Positions 1-5,611 of a stretch of DNA of 7,729 nucleotides are shown piece after piece (position 1 is the first letter of the stretch; each line of letters begins with the position of its first letter). The notes beneath the pieces are model-generated. The model did not search any database. It saw only the letters and a program-made list of their open reading frames with translations, and was not told where the DNA came from. The translations under genes and the position numbers were made by a program. The DNA is from Bacteroidales bacterium UBA1253 (GTDB taxonomy: Bacteria > Bacteroidota > Bacteroidia > Bacteroidales > Paludibacteraceae), in assembly GCA_002308815.1 (NCBI GenBank), contig DBVX01000089.1, forward strand, positions 1 through 7,729, given 5' to 3'.

Positions 1-254
1 TGGAGCTTCTGCTCCTCAATGTACTTCTGAAGGGAAGTACCCAGTTCCCTGTTGATGACATCCGCGAGCACGTTCTTACCGTACATCTTGCGAATAAGCC
101 CTTTGGGCACATTGCCCGCGCGGAATCCGGGTATCTGTACTTTCTGCCGCAGTTGTCTGATTTCCTTCTCAACCTGTTCCTGATAGTCTTCGGGTTGCAT
201 CACGAGAGTGATTTGTGCTTGGAGGTTCTGCACCTCTGACATTGTGATTTGCAT
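1..254 (-). CDS. tig: Trigger factor, N-terminal part (3' end beyond window)
   Basis: Trigger factor is a ribosome-bound chaperone that meets nascent chains at the exit tunnel. The 84 visible codons cover most of the N-terminal ribosome-binding domain; the PPIase and C-terminal chaperone domains lie beyond the left edge. The signature is IPGFRAGNVP at residues 41-50, followed by KGLIRKMYGKNVL. I chose the ATG at 254-252 over the in-frame ATG at 242-240: with the longer start the GFRxGxxP motif falls at 43-50, the same numbering as E. coli trigger factor, and Bacteroides homologues also begin at that point. Arg45, a known ribosome contact, is kept, but E. coli Lys46 and Lys48 are Ala and Asn here. 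The gene is 54 bp downstream of galK on the same strand and no obvious promoter is seen between them, so it may be read from the efp-galK unit. Identity is secure; the full length is unknown. Confidence 0.93.
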   Translation of the reverse strand, partial: MQITMSEVQNLQAQITLVMQPEDYQEQVEKEIRQLRQKVQIPGFRAGNVPKGLIRKMYGKNVLADVINRELGTSLQKYIEEQKL

Positions 255-290
255 TGCTATATAGTCTTTAAAGTTGTTATTCAGATAAAA

Positions 291-346
291 CTGTCCGCGC
301 TACGGGAATCACGAGAGCATCCCTGCCCCGTCGCCTGTCCGCGCTA
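291..346. repeat. 12-bp direct repeat at the galK 3' end
   Basis: CTGTCCGCGCTA occurs at 291-302 and again at 335-346, 44 bp apart. One copy is in the galK-tig gap and the other inside the last codons of galK. It may be the trace of a small local duplication, but a 12-base match can arise by chance in a window this size. No function is suggested. Confidence 0.4.
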
Positions 347-1418
347 TATAAAATTCCGCCTGCAGCCCAGTCACCTGCCTGTATGCAGTGGCGACAGTCT
401 GCCGGAAAAGGTCAACCGCTTCGTTCCTAACAAGCGAGACGGTGCATCCTCCGAATCCGCCTCCCGTCATACGGCTTCCTATGACTCCGGGAACGTTCCA
501 TGCAGTCTCCGCAAGCGTGTCGAGTTCGATGCCCGTCACCTCATAGTCGTCCCGCAGGGACTGGTGACTCCTGTTCATCAGTTGTCCGAACAGCGCCAGA
601 TCGTTGTCCTTCAGGGCAGTGACGGCATCGCGCGTGCGCTGGATTTCCGTCACAACGTGGCGTGCACGGCGCAGTATGACCTCGTCCGTGATGGCGGACT
701 GCAGGTCGTTGAAGTCACTGACACTGAGGTTGGCAAGTTGCCGTATGTGCCTGACGCGACTGATTGCCCGCACCGCTTCCCTACATTCGCTTACCCGGCG
801 GTTGTATGTACCCGCATCAAGCCTGTGGGGGCTGTGGCTGTTGGTCAGGACGATGGACACGTTGTCCAACCGCAAGGGCACGTAGTCAAATTGCAAGGTG
901 TCGCAGTTGAGGAAGACAGCGTTGTCCTGTCTGCCGCATGCGGAGACGAACTGGTCCATGATGCCGCAGTTGACTCCCGCGTAGGTGTGCTCCGCCTGCT
1001 GCGCAATGAGTGCCAGCCGCTTCCTATCGAGACGGAGCTGCAACAGGTCGTTGAAAGCATACGCCGTGACCACCTCAATGGAAGCCGAGGAAGACAGACC
1101 CGCTCCAAGCGGCACATTGCCGTCAAAGAGAAGGTCGTATCCCGTATCCAGTCCGCCCGCCTGCTCTGCCAGTTGCGCTATGCATCCGAGTGGGTAATTG
1201 ACCCACGAACGGTCCGGCAGCGGCTTGAAAGGGCTGTCTATGGGCAGTTCGACCTGTCCGGGCATGTTCTCCGAGCGGAACCTGAGCGTCCGTCCTCCGT
1301 TGGGCGTGACAGTGAGCCTTGTGCCGAAATCCAGCGCGCAAGGAAAGACGAACCCACCGTTGTAGTCGGTGTGTTCGCCTATGAGGTTGACTCTCCCCGG
1401 AGCGAAATAAACGGGCAT
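309..1418 (-). CDS. galK: Galactokinase with short N-terminus
   Basis: A GHMP-family kinase that phosphorylates galactose to galactose-1-phosphate with ATP, the first committed step of the Leloir pathway, in the cytoplasm. All three family motifs are visible: GRVNLIGEHTDY at residues 8-19 (Arg9, Glu15, His16 and Asp18 for sugar binding), the nucleotide loop NVPLGAGLSSSAS at 101-113, and TGGGFGGC at 318-325. CGIMDQ at 151-156 carries the likely catalytic base Asp155. The protein is 369 residues against 382 in E. coli, and the shortfall is mostly at the N-terminus: it begins MPVYFAPGRV, without the usual leader of about 18-20 residues. An in-frame TGA at 1433-1431 rules out an upstream start in this frame. 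The ATG overlaps the efp stop by one base (TGATG). Archaeal galactokinases such as that of Pyrococcus furiosus also start close to this motif, so activity is plausible. No other gal gene is in the window. Confidence 0.95.
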   Translation of the reverse strand: MPVYFAPGRVNLIGEHTDYNGGFVFPCALDFGTRLTVTPNGGRTLRFRSENMPGQVELPIDSPFKPLPDRSWVNYPLGCIAQLAEQAGGLDTGYDLLFDGNVPLGAGLSSSASIEVVTAYAFNDLLQLRLDRKRLALIAQQAEHTYAGVNCGIMDQFVSACGRQDNAVFLNCDTLQFDYVPLRLDNVSIVLTNSHSPHRLDAGTYNRRVSECREAVRAISRVRHIRQLANLSVSDFNDLQSAITDEVILRRARHVVTEIQRTRDAVTALKDNDLALFGQLMNRSHQSLRDDYEVTGIELDTLAETAWNVPGVIGSRMTGGGFGGCTVSLVRNEAVDLFRQTVATAYRQVTGLQAEFYIARTGDGAGMLS

Positions 1419-1981
1419 CAGCGCACTCTTTCACAGTAACTGCCGTCGCGTGTGTCCACGCGCACGATCTCGCCCTCGTTGATGAACAGAGGTACGCGGA
1501 TTTCCGCACCCGTTTCCAGTTTGGCGGGCTTGAGTGTGTTGGTGGCGGTGTCCCCCTTCAGACCGGGCTCGGTATAGGCAATCGCCAGTTCCACCTTGGT
1601 GGGCAGCTCAGCAAAGAGGATGGTGTCGGTGGAGGCATCGGAAACCACGTCGCAGACCATACCTTCCTTCAAGAAGTCCACACCCGTGATAAGGTCGTGG
1701 GCGATAGGCACCTGCTCGTAAGTCTCCTGATTCATAAAGATATAGTCCTGTCCGTCCGCATAGAGGTACTGGTAGGGACGGCGTTCCACGCGCACGTCTT
1801 CCAGTTTCTCACCGATATTGAAGCGGCGTTCAAGAACGCGACCGTCCACCACGTCCTTGAACTTGACGCGCATGATGGTGTTGCCCTTGCCGGGTTTGAC
1901 GTGAAGAAATTCGATAACGAAATACAGACGGCCGTCCATACGGATGCATACGCCGTTCTTGATGTCTTGTGAGTTAATCAT
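1418..1981 (-). CDS. efp: Elongation factor P
   Basis: EF-P binds ribosomes stalled on polyproline stretches and promotes peptide bond formation. The 187-residue protein has the usual three-domain length: a KOW-like N-terminal domain (about 1-62), a central OB domain, and a C-terminal domain ending in DTRDGSYCERVR, with the conserved TRDGxY motif. The exposed loop reads HVKPGKGN, placing the residue equivalent to the modified lysine of E. coli EF-P at Lys32. No modification enzyme (EpmA, YmfI or EarP type) is in the window, so whether Lys32 is modified is unknown. The ATG at 1981 gives the conserved start MINSQDIKNG. It is the first gene of a minus-strand run with galK (one-base overlap) and probably tig, behind a sigma-ABfr promoter at 2053-2084. 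Its 5' untranslated region would be roughly 65 nt. Confidence 0.97.
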   Translation of the reverse strand: MINSQDIKNGVCIRMDGRLYFVIEFLHVKPGKGNTIMRVKFKDVVDGRVLERRFNIGEKLEDVRVERRPYQYLYADGQDYIFMNQETYEQVPIAHDLITGVDFLKEGMVCDVVSDASTDTILFAELPTKVELAIAYTEPGLKGDTATNTLKPAKLETGAEIRVPLFINEGEIVRVDTRDGSYCERVR

Positions 1982-2052
1982 AAAATATGTGTGTTATTAG
2001 TTGGAACTTTCAATTGCAGCGCAAGGTGCTGCGCAAACGAGCATAAAGCGCA

Positions 2053-2084
2053 CAAAAGTACGGTTTTCTTTTGTAACATCCAAC
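2053..2084 (-). promoter_or_regulatory. Bacteroidetes-type promoter of efp
   Basis: Read on the minus strand, TACTTTTG (2060-2053) matches the -7 consensus TAnnTTTG exactly. A GTTG (2084-2081) lies 20 nt upstream as the -33 element (consensus TTTG or TTG, spacing 19-21). Transcription would start near 2046, leaving about 65 nt of leader before the efp ATG at 1981. This would drive efp-galK and possibly tig. It lies back to back with the sigma-54 promoter of hsp20, the two being about 85 bp apart. Confidence 0.7.
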
Positions 2085-2130
2085 AGATACCGTATGTTTT
2101 CCTGCATTTTTAAGGCGAATATGACAAAAT

Positions 2131-2158
2131 CTGCCATTTTGGCAGTCTTTTGGCAGTC
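2131..2158 (+). promoter_or_regulatory. Palindrome plus tandem half-site, likely activator site
   Basis: CTGCCA-TTT-TGGCAG (2131-2145) is a perfect 15-bp palindrome with a 3-bp centre. Its right half lies in an 11-bp perfect tandem repeat, TTTTGGCAGTC, at 2137-2147 and 2148-2158, so a third TGGCAG half-site stands exactly one helical turn downstream on the same DNA face. The cluster lies about -63 to -36 from the predicted start of the sigma-54 promoter at 2167-2183. Such repeated dyads are typical of sites for bacterial enhancer-binding proteins, though many lie further upstream (about -80 to -200). A repressor operator is the main alternative. The regulator is not encoded in the window. Confidence 0.6.
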
Positions 2159-2166
2159 TTTCAGAA

Positions 2167-2183
2167 TTGGCACGCGGCTTGCA
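2167..2183 (+). promoter_or_regulatory. Sigma-54 (-24/-12) promoter of hsp20
   Basis: TTGGCACGCGGCTTGCA matches the sigma-54 core consensus YTGGCACG-N4-TTGCW at every specified position. The invariant GG is at 2169-2170 and the GC at 2181-2182, with the required 10 bp between them. The predicted start is near 2194, giving a leader of about 77 nt before the hsp20 ATG at 2271. No sigma-ABfr element was seen at a suitable place upstream of hsp20. If real, transcription needs RpoN and an AAA+ activator encoded elsewhere. Confidence 0.8.
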
Positions 2184-2270
2184 TAGTGAGGGGTGAAGCC
2201 GGTACGGGACAGCGTTACAGAGAGCGCGAGAGGTACTGACTGAAAAGCCAACCTATAAAACCTTACAGAT

Positions 2271-2708
2271 ATGTTACCAATGTTAAGACACGAACAGAAC
2301 TGGCTGCCGAGCCTGTTCAACGATTTCCTGAACGATGAATGGTCCGTAATGCCCGCCAAAGGGATGACCACCCCGGCAATCAATGTGGAGGAGGACGAGA
2401 AAGGCTACCACGTGGAGATAGCCGCAGCGGGAATGACCAAAGAGGACTTCCGCGTCCATGTGAACGACCAGAACGAATTGGTTATCTCCATGGAGAAGAA
2501 GGATGAACACAAAGAGGAGAGGAAGCACCGCAAGTTCCTGCGCCACGAGTTCAACTACAGCCGCTTCGAGCAATCGCTCCTGCTTCCGGACGATGTGGAC
2601 AAGGAGGCGATTTCCGCAAAGATGGAACACGGCGTGCTCAGTCTCGAACTGCCGAAACTTGCCCCGCAAGTGGTAAAGCAACCTACCAAGGTGATTGACA
2701 TCCAATAA
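2271..2708 (+). CDS. hsp20: Small heat-shock protein, Hsp20 family
   Basis: An ATP-independent chaperone that forms oligomers and holds unfolding proteins until Hsp70 or ClpB systems act on them. The 145-residue length is normal. A short variable N-terminal arm (1-33) precedes an alpha-crystallin domain at about 34-131, which contains PAINVEEDEKGYHVEI, the G-M-T-K-E-D-F segment and the hallmark HGVLSLELPKL near its end. The C-terminal tail ends VIDIQ, with the I-x-I motif (Ile142 and Ile144) that docks into a neighbouring subunit. A charged stretch (KKDEHKEERKHRK, 76-88) lies in the loop before the FNYSRFEQSLLLP strand. The ATG at 2271 is used; another Met three codons later cannot be excluded. 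It is a single-gene unit: a sigma-54 promoter with a putative activator site upstream and a strong terminator immediately downstream. Confidence 0.96.
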   Translation: MLPMLRHEQNWLPSLFNDFLNDEWSVMPAKGMTTPAINVEEDEKGYHVEIAAAGMTKEDFRVHVNDQNELVISMEKKDEHKEERKHRKFLRHEFNYSRFEQSLLLPDDVDKEAISAKMEHGVLSLELPKLAPQVVKQPTKVIDIQ

Positions 2709-2735
2709 GAGGAGTCATCCGTAAAAGTACAGTAA

Positions 2736-2785
2736 GAGATGCTGTCCGGCAATGCCGGACAGCATCTCATCTTTCTTTTCCTTTT
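2736..2785 (+). terminator. Strong intrinsic terminator of hsp20
   Basis: A perfect 15-bp inverted repeat, GAGATGCTGTCCGGC (2736-2750) and GCCGGACAGCATCTC (2754-2768), has a 3-nt AAT loop. It is followed by a pyrimidine-rich, T-heavy stretch to about 2785. It begins 28 bp after the hsp20 stop and separates hsp20 from the hutH promoter at 2820. Confidence 0.9.
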
Positions 2786-2819
2786 CGAAGGATAAAAAAC
2801 CAAAAACTTGCAATATTCC

Positions 2820-2850
2820 TTTGTGCAGTTATCGGTCTTTCATACCTTTG
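2820..2850 (+). promoter_or_regulatory. Bacteroidetes-type promoter of hutH-hutI
   Basis: TTTG at 2820-2823, a 19-nt spacer, and TACCTTTG at 2843-2850 match the sigma-ABfr consensus (TTTG, 19-21 nt, TAnnTTTG) in full. The start would be near 2857, giving a leader of about 35 nt before the hutH ATG at 2892. I see no convincing operator dyad or riboswitch in the leader. Confidence 0.78.
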
Positions 2851-2891
2851 CGCGGTTATTGGGAAAGTACATCCGTTAAAAACAAATTCTT

Positions 2892-4376
2892 ATGCATACC
2901 ATCTCACACGAAACGCTCACCATCGAGCGCGTCAAGCAGATTCTTGACAACCACGAACAGTTGCAACTCGGCGAAGAGGCGGTAGCCGCCATCGAGAAAT
3001 GCCGCAAGTATTTGGACAGCAAGATGGGCGACATAGGCCGTCCCGTCTATGGCGTGACCACCGGTTTCGGTTCGCTGTGCAACATCACCATCCCAGAGGA
3101 GGATTTGAGCCAGTTGCAGCACAATCTCGTCATGTCGCACGCCTGTGGCATGGGTGAGGAGGTAAGACCGGAAATCGTAAAAATCATGCTGCTCTTGAAG
3201 GCGCAGTCACTCAGTTACGGTCATTCCGGCTCGCAAGTCATCACCGTGCAGCGGCTCGTGGATATGTTCAACCATGACATCCTGCCCGTGGTCTATCAGC
3301 AAGGGTCTCTCGGCGCGTCGGGCGACTTGGCTCCGTTGGCGCACCTCTGCCTGCCGCTCATCGGTATGGGCGAGGTCATGTACAAAGGCGAACGCCGTGC
3401 GAGTGCCGATGTATGGAAAGAGATGGGCTGGGAGCCGATACGCTTGCAGTCGAAAGAGGGACTCGCCCTGCTCAACGGCACGCAGTTCATGAGCGCGCAC
3501 GCCGTCTGGTCACTTATCCAAGCCGAGCGTCTGAGCAAGTGGGCGGACATGATTGGTGCCATCTCACTTGAGGCTTTTGACGGACGTATCGAGCCGTTCT
3601 ACCCGCACAGCCACCGTCTGCGCCGCCAGCCCGGACAACTGCTCACTGCCGATCGCTTCCGCGAACTGCTGGAAGGCAGCGAACTGATTGCGCGCAAGAA
3701 AGAGCACGTGCAGGACCCGTACTCGTTCCGCTGCATCCCGCAGGTTCACGGTGCAGCCAAGGACAGCATCGCCTACGTGCGCAGCGCCATTGAGAACGAA
3801 ATCAACTCCGCCACCGACAACCCCAATGTCTTCCCCGATGAGGATATGATAATCTCAGCCGGCAACTTCCACGGCGAGCCTATCGCCCTGCCGATGGATA
3901 TGCTCGCCATTGCGCTCAACGAACTGGCAAGCATATCCGAACGCCGTATCTACAAACTCATTTCCGGTCAGCGTGGTCTGCCCTCATTCCTCGTTGCCAA
4001 ACCCGGACTGAACAGCGGCTTTATGATACCGCAGTACACCGCCGCCTCGATTGTCAGCCAGAGCAAGGGCTTGTGCTGGCCCGCCTCGTGCGACAGCATA
4101 CCCTCCTCGCAAGGACAGGAAGACCATGTGTCGATGGGTGCCAACGCCGCCACCAAACTCGTCCGCGTGGTGGAGAACACCGAGTCGGTGCTGGGCATCG
4201 AACTGATGAACGCCGCGCAGGCGTTGGAGTTCCGTCGTCCCGCCAAGTCGTCCGCCAAGTTAGAGAAGATTGTGGCGGAATACCGCAAACAAGTGCCGTT
4301 CATCTATGTGGATCAGTACATGCACCCGCTGATGGTGGCATCCAAAGAGTTCATACGCCGTGAAGACCTGTATTAA
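2892..4376 (+). CDS. hutH: Histidine ammonia-lyase (histidase)
   Basis: Converts L-histidine to trans-urocanate and ammonia, the first step of histidine degradation, in the cytoplasm. The 494-residue protein has the normal family length. GSLGASGDLAPLAH at 138-151 contains the Ala142-Ser143-Gly144 triad that cyclises to the MIO electrophile, with the same numbering as Pseudomonas putida histidase. Other active-site residues are in place: Tyr53 in PVYGVTTGFG, His83 in MSHA, Asn195 in LLNGTQ, Tyr277 and Arg280 in QDPYSFRC, Phe326 in GNFHGEP, and Glu410 in GQEDHVSMGA. MIO and histidine-type residues favour histidase over phenylalanine or tyrosine ammonia-lyase, and the adjacent hutI supports this. 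The ATG at 2892 lies at a sensible distance from the promoter at 2820-2850. The 3' end overlaps the hutI start by 17 bp. Confidence 0.97.
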   Translation: MHTISHETLTIERVKQILDNHEQLQLGEEAVAAIEKCRKYLDSKMGDIGRPVYGVTTGFGSLCNITIPEEDLSQLQHNLVMSHACGMGEEVRPEIVKIMLLLKAQSLSYGHSGSQVITVQRLVDMFNHDILPVVYQQGSLGASGDLAPLAHLCLPLIGMGEVMYKGERRASADVWKEMGWEPIRLQSKEGLALLNGTQFMSAHAVWSLIQAERLSKWADMIGAISLEAFDGRIEPFYPHSHRLRRQPGQLLTADRFRELLEGSELIARKKEHVQDPYSFRCIPQVHGAAKDSIAYVRSAIENEINSATDNPNVFPDEDMIISAGNFHGEPIALPMDMLAIALNELASISERRIYKLISGQRGLPSFLVAKPGLNSGFMIPQYTAASIVSQSKGLCWPASCDSIPSSQGQEDHVSMGANAATKLVRVVENTESVLGIELMNAAQALEFRRPAKSSAKLEKIVAEYRKQVPFIYVDQYMHPLMVASKEFIRREDLY

Positions 4377-5583
4377 GAATATCCGCGAACTGGTAGGTAT
4401 CGTTCCTGCGGGCGTAAGGCGCAAGCAGGGCGTGGAGATGAACGAGACAGGAACGCTTCGTGACGCTTTTCTGCTCATGGAGGACGGCCGCATTGCCGCT
4501 TTCGGAAAGATGGAGGACATGCCCGCCGCCGATGAATACATAGACGCGGAGGGCGGGATGGTGCTTCCATCCTTCTGCGACTCGCACACCCACATCGTCT
4601 ATGCCGGTTCGCGCGACGGCGAGTTCCTTGACAAGATTAACGGCCTGACCTACGAGCAGATAGCCGCACGCGGAGGAGGCATACTCAACTCCTCCGACCT
4701 GCTGCACCGGACAAGTGAGGACGAACTCTATGAGCAGTCGATGGAACGTGTCCGTGAGATGGTCGCCAAGGGAACGGGTGCGTTGGAAATAAAGTCGGGC
4801 TACGGACTGAATCCCGAGGACGAGATGAAAATGCTGCGTGTCATCCGGCGTATCAAGAAAAACACGCCTGCATTGGTCAAGTCCACTTTCCTCGGCGCGC
4901 ACGCCGTCGGACGCGGGTACACCCACGAGGAGTACGTGCGTTCGGTATGTGAGGAGATGATTCCCCGCGTGGCAGCGGAAGGACTGGCGGATTTCGTGGA
5001 TGTGTTCTGCGACGAGGGCTTCTTCACCGTGGAGGACACCGACCTCATCCTTGAGGCGGGTGCGAAGTACGGTCTACGGTCCAAGATTCACGCCAACGAA
5101 CTGGCGGTCAGCGGCGGCGTACAGGTCGGCGTGAAGCACCACGCGTTGAGTGTTGACCACTTGGAGCGCACCACCGATGACGAGATTGCCTGTCTTCGTG
5201 GTTCGGACACGATGCCCACGATGCTGCCCGGCTCGTCTTTCTTCCTCGGACTGCCCTACGGCAGGGCCAAAGACTATATCCATGCGGGACTGGGCGTTGC
5301 GTTGGCTTCGGACTACAACCCGGGTTCCAGCCCCAGCGGCGATATGCGTTTCGTCTGGGCGCTTGCCTGCATACAGATGCGCCTCACGCCCGTGCAGGCT
5401 TTCAACGCTCTCACTCTGAATGCCGCCTGTGCAATGGGGGTCAGCGATGAGGTGGGGTCAATAACAGCAGGCAAGCGGGCGAATCTGATTCTGACCCGCC
5501 CGCTACAGTCTCTCACGATGATTCCGTATCAGTACCAAACCCCTTGGATACAACGGCATTTTGTGGCGGGAATACAGTATTGA
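4360..5583 (+). CDS. hutI: Imidazolonepropionase, GTG start
   Basis: Hydrolyses 4-imidazolone-5-propionate to N-formimino-L-glutamate, the third step of histidine degradation. It is a metal-dependent amidohydrolase of about 407 residues, the normal size. The metal-binding HxH is in CDSHTHIVYAGSRDGEF, with GAHAVGRGY, HANELAVSGGVQVGV, VDHLE and SDYNPGSSPSGDM following in family order; His in GAH and HAN and Asp in SDYNPG complete the site. The start is GTG at 4360: it gives KTCIKNIRELVGI, the usual first beta-strand, whereas the next in-frame ATG (4438) would remove it, and no ATG exists just upstream. It overlaps the end of hutH by 17 bp, so the two are probably translated together from one mRNA. 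Its stop lies at the edge of a stem-loop shared with the convergent esterase gene. Confidence 0.96.
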   Translation: MKTCIKNIRELVGIVPAGVRRKQGVEMNETGTLRDAFLLMEDGRIAAFGKMEDMPAADEYIDAEGGMVLPSFCDSHTHIVYAGSRDGEFLDKINGLTYEQIAARGGGILNSSDLLHRTSEDELYEQSMERVREMVAKGTGALEIKSGYGLNPEDEMKMLRVIRRIKKNTPALVKSTFLGAHAVGRGYTHEEYVRSVCEEMIPRVAAEGLADFVDVFCDEGFFTVEDTDLILEAGAKYGLRSKIHANELAVSGGVQVGVKHHALSVDHLERTTDDEIACLRGSDTMPTMLPGSSFFLGLPYGRAKDYIHAGLGVALASDYNPGSSPSGDMRFVWALACIQMRLTPVQAFNALTLNAACAMGVSDEVGSITAGKRANLILTRPLQSLTMIPYQYQTPWIQRHFVAGIQY

Positions 5584-5611
5584 TGGAATCCATACAGATT
5601 ACGGATTCCAT
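5583..5611. terminator. Stem-loop between convergent hutI and esterase genes
   Basis: ATGGAATCC (5583-5591) and GGATTCCAT (5603-5611) form a perfect 9-bp stem with an 11-nt loop. The stem starts in the hutI stop codon and covers the last codons and stop of the oppositely directed esterase gene. The position suits a two-way terminator, but the stem is only moderately GC-rich and no T-tract follows on either strand, so this is a weak call. Confidence 0.35.

Noticed and set aside
255..308. A separate promoter for tig in the galK-tig gap.
   Set aside because: The 54-bp gap is AT-rich, but I found no TAnnTTTG with a suitable -33 element.
249..1439. A 396-codon open frame on the plus strand across galK.
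   Set aside because: It is antisense to a clearly conserved galactokinase, resembles no known family, and long antisense frames are common opposite GC-rich coding DNA.
2016..2037. Short GC-rich inverted repeats (GCAGC/GCTGC and GCGCA/TGCGC) in the efp leader, considered as a riboswitch or attenuator.
   Set aside because: Stems are only 5 bp and compete with each other; there is no terminator-like run and no known leader motif.
1997..2383. Small frames on both strands in the efp-hsp20 intergenic region (2001-2186 plus, 1997-2383 minus).
   Set aside because: They cover the promoters and, on the minus strand, run into hsp20. Their composition is not protein-like and no start context supports them.
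4351..4926. A 191-codon minus-strand frame opposite hutI.
   Set aside because: It mirrors the conserved hutI coding sequence and shows no recognisable domain.
5474..5504. An 8-bp GC-only inverted repeat (AGCGGGCG / CGCCCGCT) near the hutI 3' end.
   Set aside because: It lies wholly inside conserved hutI codons, has a 15-nt loop and no T-tract, and is over 75 bp before the stop, so coding chance is the simpler explanation.
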